A stretch of 33,472 nt of DNA. Source: Burkholderiales bacterium (GTDB lineage: Bacteria; Pseudomonadota; Gammaproteobacteria; Burkholderiales; Usitatibacteraceae). The position numbers and the translations under genes were made by a program. Where the stretch lies: the NCBI GenBank assembly GCA_026125445.1, contig JAHCLE010000022.1, forward strand, positions 1 to 33,472, given 5' to 3'. The notes under the pieces were generated by a model. It was not told the origin of the DNA, searched no databases, and was given only the letters and a program-made list of their open reading frames with translations. Position 1 is the stretch's first letter. The number at the start of each line of letters is the position of its first letter. Below, one piece after another: positions 21,729-31,513 of this stretch.

Positions 21729-24509
21729 TCAGAACGTCCAGCGCGCGTTGACGCCGTAGTTGCGGCCCGGCTGCGTGTAGCGGTCGTAGCTGGCCGCCGG
21801 GAGGTTGGTGATCCCCCTCACGTCGGACCACAGCCAGTACTTCTCGTCGGTCAGGTTGAAGATGCCCGCGGCGATCTCCAGCGAGCGCCACGGCTTGAAC
21901 CACGCGGTGAGGTCGACGGTGGTCCAGGCCGGCGGCACGAACCGCACCCCGCTCGCCAGGTCGACGCGTGTCTGTTCCCAGGCGTGCGTGAGGTGCAGCA
22001 TCGCGCCCCAGGTGGCGGTCTCGTGCCCGACTCCCGCCACGAGCCGGGGCGGCTCGATCGTGTTCAGGGGCGCGTTCTTCGTCGCGTCGTCGCCCCGCGG
22101 GAGCGAAAAGGCCGCGCGTGCCGTCCAGCCGCGGGCGAAGCGCCAGGCGAGGCTGCCCTCGAGGCCGTAGATGCGCGCATCCGAGATGTTCTGCGACTGG
22201 AAGGTGCCGGTGGCGCCGGGCACGCAGTTGGGGTCGCCGGGGCAGGGGAGCGCCGCGCGCGAGACGATGAGGTCGTTGTAGCGCGTGTAGTAGGCCGTGA
22301 GCATGGTCTCCACCGCGCCCGACTTCAGGCGGAAGCCGGCTTCCGCGCCGTAGGATCGCTCGGGAACGAGGTCCGGATTCGGGATCACCGTGTAGCCCGC
22401 GGGCAGGCTCGTGAGGCCGATGTTCAGGTCCGCGGCCGGCGGCGCGCGGTAGCCGGTGGCGAGCTGTCCGGTCCACGTGAGGCCATCGCCCTGCTTGAAG
22501 AGCAGGCCCAGCTTGGGCGACACCGCCTGGTCCGAGAGCGACGCCACCGGTCGGTTGCCGTTGGCCGCGGCGAAGAGGGCGTCCTCCTGGGGCCTGAGCC
22601 GGTAGAGGTCGAAGCGCACGCCCGGAATCCAGGTGAGGCGCGGGTCCAGGGCCTCGAAGGAGTCCTGCACGAAAGCGCCGAAGCGATCCGTCTCGGTCAC
22701 GGGGAAGTCGCGAGTGGGCATCGGCTCGCCGCCGACGACGTTCGAGACCTGCCCCGTGTTCAGGTTGGTCTGCGTGCCGTCGCGCATCTCGGTGGTGCGC
22801 ATGCGCGAGTACTCGGCACCGGCGACGATGCGGTGGGCGAGGCCGCCCCAGGACGCCTCGGCCTCGCCGATGGCGACCAGCCCGCGGTCGTCGACGTCGT
22901 AGGTGAAGCTCGGCGCTCGCACGCAGGTCACGTTGCCGGGGGCGGAGAGGCAGACGGCGGTCGTGTCGGCGCGAACCTCCACCGTGTCCTGGCGAACCTC
23001 GGACGACTGGTAGTAGGCCGTGAGCGAAGCGCGCGAGAACGGCCCCACCTCGTAGCCCACGGCCTCGGCGCTGTAGCGGGTGCGCCGCTGGCTGTCGTCG
23101 CCGGCGAGGCTCACCGTGCGCGAGGACTGGGGATTGAGGGAGAGCACGTCGGTGGCCACGTCGCGCGCGAAGCGCTCGGCGGTCAGCACGTAGCGCCAAC
23201 CGGTGGCCGTGGGTATCACCCACTTGACGAGTTGTGCGTCGGTTCGCGTGTCCTGGGGATTGGGCTCCGTGCGTGTGGCGCCGGTGCCGCCCACGGTTCC
23301 CATGTTGGCGGTCTCGTGGCCGCGGCTCGCCTCGGCGCCGACGAGAACCTGCGTCTGGCCGGCGGCCAGCGCCACGGCGCCGCCGATGCCAGTCGAGCGA
23401 TCGGCGTCGGCGTGCGCGGCGAAGGCCTCGCCGCCGACGGACTTGCCTCCGGCGAGGTAGGACGAAGGGTCGAGCGTGGTGAACGCCACGACGCCTGCCA
23501 GCGCGTCGGAGCCGTGGATGGCCGAGGACGGCCCGCGCACGATCTCGACCTGCCGCAGCAGGCCGATGCCCAGGGCGTTTCGCGAGGCGTTGGAGAAGCT
23601 TCCCACCCGGTAGCTCTCGGGCAGGCGGATCCCGTCCACGGTCATCTGGACGCGGTTGCCCTCGAGGCCGCGGATGTTGAAATTGCCCAGGCCGAAGCGC
23701 GTGGGCGTGTTCTCGATGGTCACTCCGGGTTCGTAGCGCACAAGGTCACGCAGGTTGCCGGCGGCTTCCCGGAAGATGTCCTCGCGCTCGATCACGCTCA
23801 CGGTCGCCGGCACCGACTCGACGAGCTCCTGCACGCGGCTCACCGCCGCGACGACCTGGACCTTCTCGATCTTCGGCAGCCCGGAATCCGGGGCAGGGGG
23901 AGGTTCCGCGGGCGCGGGTTCGCGCGGGACGGCGCCCTGCGGAGCAGCATCGGAGCGCACGGGCGCATCGACCTGCGCCACGATGCGCCGCACGTCGAGG
24001 TTCAGGACGTTCAGCTTGCCGGGGACCGACGGATCGGCCCACGACACGTGCACCTGGCGCCCGTCGGGAACGGGCTTCGGCATCGCGGCGGAAAGGGGGA
24101 TGCGACGGACGGGCAGGGGACCGCGGTCGGCGATCCCTTCACCCATGCGGTAGTCGTGGACCAGGCCGTCGTAGACCGGCTCGGCCCGGGCCGAATAGGG
24201 AAGCTCCCAGGCCTCCGGGAGAGACTCGAATCCCGCGAGAAAGCTCTCGCGTCGCGGCAGGTCGAGGATCCAGGCGAGCCTCCCCTCGCGCCGGTTGCGG
24301 TCCACGAGCGGGATGCGTCGAAGCTCCCGGCCGTCGGCTGCCGAGAGCACGACCAGGACCTTCGACGCGTCGTCCGTCACAAGCCGGTAGCGGCCGTCGG
24401 CGGAGGCGGCCTCGAGAGCCGCCGCCTTCACCGGGGCCGCCGCGATCACGCAGGCGGCTACGGGCAAAAAAAAGCCGGCGTGGATACGCCGGCTAACAGG
24501 GAGGTGCAT
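21729..24509 (-). CDS. TonB-dependent receptor (haem-type) with an N-terminal cytochrome d1-like segment
   Basis: 926-residue outer-membrane receptor. Signal peptide 1-30. Residues about 31-182 are not a normal receptor part: 'ASADGRYRLVTDD', 'PRRESFLAGFESLPEAWEL', 'EPVYDGLVHDYRMGEGIA', 'GPLPVRRIPL' and 'LNVLNLDVRRIVAQV' read like one to two blades of the cytochrome d1 propeller of NirF/NirN-type proteins. A Pro/Ala linker (183-211) leads to the plug (about 214-350; 'FNIRGLEGNRVQMTVDGIRL', 'IHGSDALAGVVAF') and barrel, ending in the usual aromatic Phe. The plug and the 'YRAP' and 'NPDL' boxes point to the haem/haemoglobin receptor group, though the His usual between those boxes is absent. ATG 24509 has GAAGGG overlapping the nirS stop, 11 bp away, so it is coupled to nirS. 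A terminator lies within codons 6-15. Confidence 0.85.
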   Translation of the reverse strand: MHLPVSRRIHAGFFLPVAACVIAAAPVKAAALEAASADGRYRLVTDDASKVLVVLSAADGRELRRIPLVDRNRREGRLAWILDLPRRESFLAGFESLPEAWELPYSARAEPVYDGLVHDYRMGEGIADRGPLPVRRIPLSAAMPKPVPDGRQVHVSWADPSVPGKLNVLNLDVRRIVAQVDAPVRSDAAPQGAVPREPAPAEPPPAPDSGLPKIEKVQVVAAVSRVQELVESVPATVSVIEREDIFREAAGNLRDLVRYEPGVTIENTPTRFGLGNFNIRGLEGNRVQMTVDGIRLPESYRVGSFSNASRNALGIGLLRQVEIVRGPSSAIHGSDALAGVVAFTTLDPSSYLAGGKSVGGEAFAAHADADRSTGIGGAVALAAGQTQVLVGAEASRGHETANMGTVGGTGATRTEPNPQDTRTDAQLVKWVIPTATGWRYVLTAERFARDVATDVLSLNPQSSRTVSLAGDDSQRRTRYSAEAVGYEVGPFSRASLTAYYQSSEVRQDTVEVRADTTAVCLSAPGNVTCVRAPSFTYDVDDRGLVAIGEAEASWGGLAHRIVAGAEYSRMRTTEMRDGTQTNLNTGQVSNVVGGEPMPTRDFPVTETDRFGAFVQDSFEALDPRLTWIPGVRFDLYRLRPQEDALFAAANGNRPVASLSDQAVSPKLGLLFKQGDGLTWTGQLATGYRAPPAADLNIGLTSLPAGYTVIPNPDLVPERSYGAEAGFRLKSGAVETMLTAYYTRYNDLIVSRAALPCPGDPNCVPGATGTFQSQNISDARIYGLEGSLAWRFARGWTARAAFSLPRGDDATKNAPLNTIEPPRLVAGVGHETATWGAMLHLTHAWEQTRVDLASGVRFVPPAWTTVDLTAWFKPWRSLEIAAGIFNLTDEKYWLWSDVRGITNLPAASYDRYTQPGRNYGVNARWTF
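24466..24494 (-). terminator. Intrinsic terminator of nirS embedded in the receptor's signal-peptide codons
   Basis: On the minus strand a perfect 9-bp stem AGCCGGCGT / ACGCCGGCT with loop ATCC runs directly into eight T residues (one shared with the stem). It begins 27 nt after the nirS stop codon. The same bases encode residues Ser6 to Leu15 of the receptor signal peptide. Confidence 0.85.
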
Positions 24510-24520
24510 CGAACAACCCT

Positions 24521-26361
<1,841 letters not shown>

Positions 26362-26483
26362 AAAGCCGGAAATCGGTTTCGACGCCGAAAAGCGACATCA
26401 AAAGGCCTTGCGCTTCAACGGCTTGGGGAAGAGGGGGTATTTCGGCTGTCGCCGGATGGCGAAGTGGCGAATCCCCCTGGGCA

Positions 26484-26502
26484 CCTTAAGCCTTTGTTAA
26501 GG
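26484..26502. promoter_or_regulatory. Inverted repeat CCTTAA-N7-TTAAGG upstream of fccA
   Basis: Perfect 6-bp arms 78 bp before the fccA start, in the 319-bp region (26261-26579) between nirS and fccA. That region holds no gene I can support. It contains the nirS promoter (26319-26361), this repeat, and a short direct repeat of GGCGAA near 26460. No convincing -35/-10 for fccA was found, although TTGTTA overlaps the repeat at 26494-26499. The repeat may be a regulator site. Confidence 0.4.
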
Positions 26503-26579
26503 CAAGGGAATTCATAGTGGCACCCATTCTGCTCTTTCGATGCGCCGTTTCAAGTTCCCTTTGGACCCAGGAGCCTTCC

Positions 26580-26888
26580 ATGAAAAGAACGATCGTCATC
26601 ACGCTCGCCGCCCTCGGCGCCGCCGCCGCGAGTGCGCAGCAGGCCGGTACTCCCCCCCACCCGGGGCGCCTTCTCGCCTCCAACTGCTTCCAGTGCCACG
26701 GCACCGACGGGCGCGGCGACGGCACTTTCGAGCGCCTCGCGGGCAAGTCCGCCTCCGAGGTCTATGGCGAGCTGCGCGAGATGAAGGCGGAGAACAAGCG
26801 CGGCGAGATCATGACCATCCACGCGCTGGGCTACACCGACGCGCAGCTGCGCTCCATCGCCGACTACTTCTCCAGGCAGAAGCGCTGA
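26580..26888 (+). CDS. fccA: Monohaem cytochrome c subunit of sulfide dehydrogenase (FccA-like)
   Basis: 102-residue precursor; Sec signal about 1-20 ('AAAASAQQ'). A single haem motif 'CFQCH' sits in 'LLASNCFQCHGTDGRGDG'. The Met ligand is likely in 'EIMTIHALGYTDAQ'. The compact domain is of the cytochrome c4/c553 type used as the electron acceptor of flavocytochrome c. Dihaem FccA proteins are about twice this size, so this is the short, single-haem form. It precedes fccB by 14 bp and would take electrons from FccB-bound FAD in the periplasm. ATG 26580 follows GGAG ('cccaggagccttcc'). Confidence 0.8.
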   Translation: MKRTIVITLAALGAAAASAQQAGTPPHPGRLLASNCFQCHGTDGRGDGTFERLAGKSASEVYGELREMKAENKRGEIMTIHALGYTDAQLRSIADYFSRQKR

Positions 26889-26902
26889 GGAAGGGACCGA
26901 CC

Positions 26903-28243
26903 ATGACCAACGACAGAAGGCAGTTCATCTCCCGCCTCGCCGCGATGCTCGCCGCCGCCGGGCTTCCCCCCGCCGTGCTGGCCGACGACGATGACCACGA
27001 ATCCTCGTCCTCGTCCGGCACGACCGCCCCTTCGACTGCCGCGTTGCCCTCCACGGGGCTTTCGGGGCGCGTCGTCGTGGTGGGCGGCGGCATGGCCGGG
27101 GCGTCGGTGGCGAAGTTCCTGCGCCTGTGGGGCGGCGCGGGCGTGCAGGTCACGCTCGTCGAGCGCGCGCCGCGCTACACCTCGAACATCCTCTCGAACC
27201 TCGTGCTCACCGACACGGTGGCGATGACGAGCCTCGCGTTCGACTACGGGCGCCTCGCCTCGACCTACGGCGTCAAGGTGGTCCAGGGCGAGGCGGTGGG
27301 AGCCGATCCGATCGCGAGGCGGCTCACGGTGGCCACGGCCTCCGGCCTGCAGGTGCTCGACTACGACCGGCTGGTCGTGGCGCCCGGCATCGACTTCGCC
27401 TGGCCCGCGGGCCTCGAGACGCCGGAAGCGCGCTCGCTCGCGCCCCACGCCTGGCAGGCCGGGCCGCAGACGCTGCTGCTGCGCGACCAGATCCGGGCCA
27501 TCCCGGCGGGCGGGACCTTCGTCATGACGATTCCGCCGACGCCGTACCGTTGCCCGCCCGGGCCCTACGAGCGCGCCTGCGTGGTGGCCGACTGGCTGAA
27601 GCGCAACCGCCCCGGCGCGAGGGTGGTCGTCCTCGACGCCAACGCCGGCATCACCGCGGAACGCGAGAACTTCACGCGCGCCTTCGAGGTGACGCACGCG
27701 GGGGTCGTCACCTACGTGCCCAATGCGCCGGTGACTTCGGTGGACACGGCGACCCGCACCGTCCACACCGCCATGGGGCCGTTCCGGGGCGACGCGCTCA
27801 ACGTGATTCCCACCAACGTGGGCCCGCGCCTGCTGGCAGACATCGGGGTGGGCAATGCCGCCCGCGGCTTCGCGGGCGTGGACGTGCGCAGCTACGAGTC
27901 GATGGCGGTGGGCGGCATCCACGTGATCGGCGACGCTTCCGCAACGACGCAGCCCAAGGCGGGCCACATCGGCAACCAGGAAGGCAAGGTGTGCGCCGAC
28001 GCGATCCTGCGCCTGCTGGGCGGAAACCTCCCGGACCCCTCGCCGGTGACCAACTCCTCGTGCTACTCGCCCATCACGCTCTCGACCGCTTCCTGGCTCA
28101 CGGCGGTGTTCGCCTACGACCCCGCCACCGGGACGATGAAGACCGTGCCGGGGGCCTCGGGCGAGGCGCTCGCGGCGAGCAAGGACCACTACGAGGACAT
28201 GTTCGTCTGGTTCCGCACCCTCATGCGCGACACGTTCGCCTAG
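26903..28243 (+). CDS. fccB: Flavocytochrome c sulfide dehydrogenase, flavoprotein subunit (FccB/SoxF)
   Basis: 446-residue FAD protein oxidising sulfide to sulfur in the periplasm. Tat signal 'NDRRQFISRLAAML' (1-27). Residues about 28-50 are an unusual low-complexity spacer, Asp-rich then Ser-rich then Thr/Pro-rich, before the FAD motif 'VVVVGGGMAGASVAKFL'. 'PYRCPPGPYERACVVADWL' supplies the redox-active Cys region, with a partner Cys expected near 'GNQEGKVCADAI'. The second FAD motif is 'GGIHVIGDASATTQPKAG', and the C-terminal FCSD domain contains 'SSCYSPI'. Co-transcribed with fccA. Start ATG 26903 follows GGAAGGGACC. Confidence 0.9.
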   Translation: MTNDRRQFISRLAAMLAAAGLPPAVLADDDDHESSSSSGTTAPSTAALPSTGLSGRVVVVGGGMAGASVAKFLRLWGGAGVQVTLVERAPRYTSNILSNLVLTDTVAMTSLAFDYGRLASTYGVKVVQGEAVGADPIARRLTVATASGLQVLDYDRLVVAPGIDFAWPAGLETPEARSLAPHAWQAGPQTLLLRDQIRAIPAGGTFVMTIPPTPYRCPPGPYERACVVADWLKRNRPGARVVVLDANAGITAERENFTRAFEVTHAGVVTYVPNAPVTSVDTATRTVHTAMGPFRGDALNVIPTNVGPRLLADIGVGNAARGFAGVDVRSYESMAVGGIHVIGDASATTQPKAGHIGNQEGKVCADAILRLLGGNLPDPSPVTNSSCYSPITLSTASWLTAVFAYDPATGTMKTVPGASGEALAASKDHYEDMFVWFRTLMRDTFA

Positions 28244-28262
28244 GCGGACGGCGCGAGGCCGG

Positions 28263-28276
28263 TTGACCGGCGTCAA
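28263..28276. promoter_or_regulatory. Near-perfect FNR/Dnr-type box
   Basis: TTGACCGGCGTCAA is a perfect inverted repeat TTGAC-N4-GTCAA and matches the TTGA-N6-TCAA core of FNR/Dnr regulators. It lies 20 bp after fccB and 93 bp before the trpB-like gene. Its centre is 49.5 bp before a TAAACT hexamer (28319-28324), the spacing of a class I site at -61.5; the -35 region is poor. Confidence 0.5.
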
Positions 28277-28300
28277 GCGCCGGCGGCCGGATGGTCGATG

Positions 28301-28340
28301 GCGTGTCCCGGGCACGGGTAAACTGGTGCCCGAGACACGC
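28301..28340. repeat. 15-bp inverted repeat upstream of the trpB-like gene
   Basis: Arms GCGTGTCCCGGGCAC (28301-28315) and GTGCCCGAGACACGC (28326-28340) pair with one mismatch around loop GGGTAAACTG. There is no T-run. It could end fccAB transcripts as a hairpin or act as a regulator site over the TAAACT -10-like element in its loop. Confidence 0.6.
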
Positions 28341-28369
28341 TGCGTCCATTTGCGGAGAGAGAGAAGACC

Positions 28370-29731
28370 ATGAGCGACACCGTCAAGTACCTTCTTGGCG
28401 AAGAGAGCATCCCGAAGTCCTGGTACAACATCGCGGCCGACCTGCCCAAGGCGCTGCCGCCGGTGCTCCATCCCGGCACGAAGAAGCCCATCGGCCCCGA
28501 CGACCTGGCGCCGCTTTTCCCGATGGAGCTGATCCTCCAGGAGGTTTCCACCGAGCGCGAGATCCCCATTCCCGAGCCGGTGAGGGATGTCTACAAGCAA
28601 TGGCGGTGCACGCCCCTCTATCGCGCCCGCCGCCTGGAGAAGGCGCTGCAGACCCCGGCGCGCATCTACTACAAGTACGAGGGCGTCTCGCCCGCGGGCA
28701 GCCACAAGCCCAATACCGCCGTGGCCCAGGCCTTCTACAACAAGCAGGCGGGCGTGAAGCGGCTCATCACCGAGACGGGGGCGGGGCAGTGGGGTTCGTC
28801 GCTCGCCTTCGCGGGAGCCCTCTTCGGGCTCGACGTCAAGGTGTTCATGGTGAAGGTGAGCTTTCGCCAGAAACCATACCGTCGCGGGCTAATGGAGGCG
28901 TACGGTGCCCAGGTGATCGCCAGCCCGAGCCACGAGACGGAAGCGGGGCGCCGAATCCTGGCCCAGCATCCCGACAGCACGGGAAGCCTGGGGATCGCGA
29001 TCAGCGAGGCGGTCGAAGTGGCGGCCCAGGACCCGGAGTGCAACTACGCGCTGGGCAGCGTGCTGAACCATGTGCTTCTGCACCAGACGGTGATCGGCCA
29101 GGAGGCGATGGTCCAACTTGGGATGGCGGACGACTACCCGGATGTGGTCGTCGGCTGTACCGGCGGCGGCAGCAACTTCGCCGGGATCGCCTTCCCCTTC
29201 ATCGGGGCGAAGCTGCGCGGCGAGCGCGACGTGCGGATCGTCGCGGTCGAACCGAGGGCCTGTCCTTCGCTGACGCGCGGCAAGTACGCCTACGACTTTG
29301 GCGACACCGCCCACCTGACGCCCCTGACGAAGATGCACACCCTCGGCAGCACCTTCGTGCCGGAAGGAATCCACGCGGGCGGGTTGCGGTACCACGGGAT
29401 GGCCCCCTTGGTGAGCCACCTGGTCGAACTGGGGCACATCGAACCGCGCGCGGAGCATCAACTGGGCTGCTTCGAGGCCGCCTTGACCTTCGCCCGGACC
29501 GAGGGCATCCTGCCCGCCCCGGAGGCGAGCCACGCGGTGAAAGGGGCGATGGACGAGGCCGTCCGCTGCCGGGAGGAGGGAACGTCGCGGGCGATCCTGT
29601 TCAACCTCTGCGGGCATGGGCACTTCGATCTCCAGGCGTACATGGACTACGCGGCGGGGCAACTGCGCGACCATGAGTACTCGGAAGAGGAGGTCGCGAT
29701 GGCGCTTGCGGGCCTGCCTTCCGTCGGCTAG
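28370..29731 (+). CDS. TrpB-like (TrpB2) pyridoxal-phosphate enzyme
   Basis: 453 residues, the longer TrpB2 form of tryptophan synthase beta chain. '[20 protein letters not shown]' contains the Schiff-base Lys (near residue 111), '[19 protein letters not shown]' the substrate loop, and '[14 protein letters not shown]' the phosphate-binding glycine loop; '[16 protein letters not shown]' is near the C-terminus. It condenses serine with indole; TrpB2 proteins often act without a TrpA partner, and none is nearby. The ATG at 28370 has a purine-rich GGAGAGAGAGAAG upstream. Codon use shifts near 28,860-28,900, inside '[15 protein letters not shown]': A/T-ending codons cluster there, and GAA and TTG are commoner after it. 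Confidence 0.88.
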   Translation: MSDTVKYLLGEESIPKSWYNIAADLPKALPPVLHPGTKKPIGPDDLAPLFPMELILQEVSTEREIPIPEPVRDVYKQWRCTPLYRARRLEKALQTPARIYYKYEGVSPAGSHKPNTAVAQAFYNKQAGVKRLITETGAGQWGSSLAFAGALFGLDVKVFMVKVSFRQKPYRRGLMEAYGAQVIASPSHETEAGRRILAQHPDSTGSLGIAISEAVEVAAQDPECNYALGSVLNHVLLHQTVIGQEAMVQLGMADDYPDVVVGCTGGGSNFAGIAFPFIGAKLRGERDVRIVAVEPRACPSLTRGKYAYDFGDTAHLTPLTKMHTLGSTFVPEGIHAGGLRYHGMAPLVSHLVELGHIEPRAEHQLGCFEAALTFARTEGILPAPEASHAVKGAMDEAVRCREEGTSRAILFNLCGHGHFDLQAYMDYAAGQLRDHEYSEEEVAMALAGLPSVG

Positions 29732-29732
29732 G

Positions 29733-30020
29733 TCAGGCCAGGAGACACTCGGTCGCCGGCGCTTCGTCCATGGCACCCCTCCGCATGGGGGCGAGGGTGG
29801 GTTCCAAGCCCAGGACGGCGGCGACGTCGACGAGTTTGTCGAGCCGGACGGTGGGTTTGCCGGCTTCGAGATCGACGACGAACCGCTTGCCACAACCGGC
29901 GAGGAGTCCGAGTTCGACCTGAGTGAGGCGCAACGCCTTCCGTCTCGCCCGAATCTGGCGGCCGATCCCCGCGATGGGCTCGGCCGGTTCGTTCCCGATC
30001 GGGGTCGTTTTGGGCGTCAT
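29733..30020 (-). CDS. HipB-like XRE-family DNA-binding protein (orphan)
   Basis: 95 residues with a helix-turn-helix at about 18-75: 'IGRQIRARRKALRLTQVELG', 'LLAGCGKRFVVDLEAGKPTV', 'LDKLVDVAAVLGLEP'. This is the HipB antitoxin/repressor pattern. A HipB gene normally precedes hipA; here the next gene downstream is the convergent trpB-like gene, which ends 1 bp away, so no toxin partner is encoded. ATG 30020 is chosen over a GTG one codon earlier; neither has a good Shine-Dalgarno. The gene starts 43 bp below the end of the membrane-protein gene and may be transcribed with it. Confidence 0.75.
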   Translation of the reverse strand: MTPKTTPIGNEPAEPIAGIGRQIRARRKALRLTQVELGLLAGCGKRFVVDLEAGKPTVRLDKLVDVAAVLGLEPTLAPMRRGAMDEAPATECLLA

Positions 30021-30062
30021 CACGGGATGAGACGCCCGATGTTCGACACCGACTCGGATGGG

Positions 30063-31142
30063 CTATCCCACTTGGCGTCGCCATCCGGACCGGCGGCGTT
30101 GCCGGACGAGGTCCACCCAACCGATCGCCAGCCCGTTCGCAAGGAGGATCAAAAGGGAGGCCAGTCCGCTCACGGTGGCGAGGGGGGCGCCCATCGCCAG
30201 CCAACGCTCCCCGAACGGAACGATGATTGGCGTCGAGGTGGCGAGGAGCTCTGCCCGCACCGTCTCCCGTTCCGTCCGGAGGAAGTTTGCGTAAGCGTCG
30301 CCCGTCTGAAGCCACTGCGCTTTGGCGGCGTTGAACGAGCCGAAGGCGTTCAGGACGTAGCCCGGGTGGTAGCTCAACGGTCGAAGCGGCTCTGCCCGGC
30401 TACCGGCCAAGCTGGGCAGAGCCTGACGGCGGTCCCAGGGGTAGCCGCCGACCCGGACGGGAGCGACGTAGTTGGACCCGGCGATCAGGTCCTGCAACAG
30501 CCGGTCGCCCGTCGCGCCGGCGGGGGCGGCCCGCCAAGCCTCGATGCGAGCCATGTCGGCGTCGAACGCGCGAACCCACCGCATCCGGGCGGCGGCTTCG
30601 AACGCCCGAACGGGTTCGTGCATGACGCGCCGTTCACCGTTCCACTCGATGAACGCGCTGCTCGCGGCGGTGTAGATCGAGCCGAGAAGGGCGGCGGCCA
30701 TGCCGACGGCGACGACGGGAACGCTCGCCCATCGGCGGGTGCGGAGGGCGAGTAAGGCGGGGATCGTCCCCGCCAGGACCCAGCACAGGAAGATATAGGT
30801 GGAGCCCGGGTAGCTGCGTTCTGGGTTCAGGAGTTCCGCCCCCAGCCACTCCACCCCGCAGAGGGCGAGGAGGGCGGCCACGATCAGCCAGACCCGGTAC
30901 GCGATGGGGCGGACGCCAAGGCTGCCGGAATAGGCGCGCACAACCGCATCGGGGTCGCCGAAATCGGTGATCGCGGCTTTGGCGGCGGAGGTGGGGTCGA
31001 GGCCCTTGGCGGTCAGTTCGGCCACTCGCTCGTCAAGGTGCGCCCGGGTCTCGAGGAGCATGTCGGTGGTCGCTTGAGCGCTGCGCCGGTTGCGCAGGCG
31101 TTGCTCGAGTTCGACGAGGTACCAGTTCACGTGGTCAAGCAT
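30063..31142 (-). CDS. Membrane protein with N-terminal HAAS/permease-prefix domain
   Basis: 359 residues. Residues about 1-72 ('VNWYLVELEQRLRNR', 'LLETRAHLDERVAEL', 'AAKAAITDFGDPDAVVRAY') match the cytoplasmic permease-prefix/HAAS domain that is commonly encoded next to PadR regulators. Three membrane segments follow at about 82-103, 112-130 and 136-160, then a mainly soluble region of about 150 residues, and a final membrane segment near 325-348. The substrate or signal is unknown; the C-terminal part resembles nothing I can name. It overlaps padR by 8 bp, so the two are translationally coupled and most likely function together as a regulated envelope-stress or efflux-related pair. Confidence 0.7.
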   Translation of the reverse strand: MLDHVNWYLVELEQRLRNRRSAQATTDMLLETRAHLDERVAELTAKGLDPTSAAKAAITDFGDPDAVVRAYSGSLGVRPIAYRVWLIVAALLALCGVEWLGAELLNPERSYPGSTYIFLCWVLAGTIPALLALRTRRWASVPVVAVGMAAALLGSIYTAASSAFIEWNGERRVMHEPVRAFEAAARMRWVRAFDADMARIEAWRAAPAGATGDRLLQDLIAGSNYVAPVRVGGYPWDRRQALPSLAGSRAEPLRPLSYHPGYVLNAFGSFNAAKAQWLQTGDAYANFLRTERETVRAELLATSTPIIVPFGERWLAMGAPLATVSGLASLLILLANGLAIGWVDLVRQRRRSGWRRQVG

Positions 31143-31506
31143 GTCGGACCTCCAGAGAAGGAGCGCCGTGATCGTAGGCGGCCTCGGCCTCGTGCTTCTT
31201 CGAGAACACTCGGGCCACCGCGTTCGCAAACGCGCCCCATTCCCGTTGCCTCGATTCGAGGGCTCCGTGGCCGGCCTCGGTGAGCGTGTAGACCTTGCGA
31301 GGCGGCTTGCCGTCCTGCATCTCCCAGTCGCCACCAACGAGCCCCTCTTCCTCCAGGCGATGGAGGATCGGATAGAGCTGCCCTTCGCCCATCTTGAGGA
31401 CGCCCTCGGATCGTGCGCGAATCGTGCGGACGATGCCGTAGCCGTGGGCGGGTCCGTCGCCCAAGGCGGCGAGGACCATCGCTTCGAGATCCGTCTTGTA
31501 TCTCAT
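31135..31506 (-). CDS. PadR-family transcriptional regulator
   Basis: 123 residues with the PadR winged helix: 'LEAMVLAALGDGPAHGYGIV', 'GEGQLYPILHRLEEEGLV', 'KPPRKVYTLTEAGHGAL', then a short C-terminal helix. PadR proteins are dimeric repressors that often control the membrane-protein gene beside them; here that gene overlaps the padR end. The ATG at 31506 lies only 7 nt after a consensus -10 element, so its mRNA should start at or next to the start codon. A palindrome over this promoter (31517-31537) is the probable PadR operator, implying autorepression. Confidence 0.88.
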   Translation of the reverse strand: MRYKTDLEAMVLAALGDGPAHGYGIVRTIRARSEGVLKMGEGQLYPILHRLEEEGLVGGDWEMQDGKPPRKVYTLTEAGHGALESRQREWGAFANAVARVFSKKHEAEAAYDHGAPSLEVRHA

Positions 31507-31513
31507 GGATTAC

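Noticed and set aside
21676-23223. 515-codon minus-strand frame inside the receptor gene
   Set aside because: Alternative frame of the TonB receptor; Arg/Pro/Gly-rich with no family motif.
26864-28705. 613-codon minus-strand open frame over fccB and the trpB-like gene
   Set aside because: Antisense shadow of two conserved genes; low-complexity composition and no domain recognisable.
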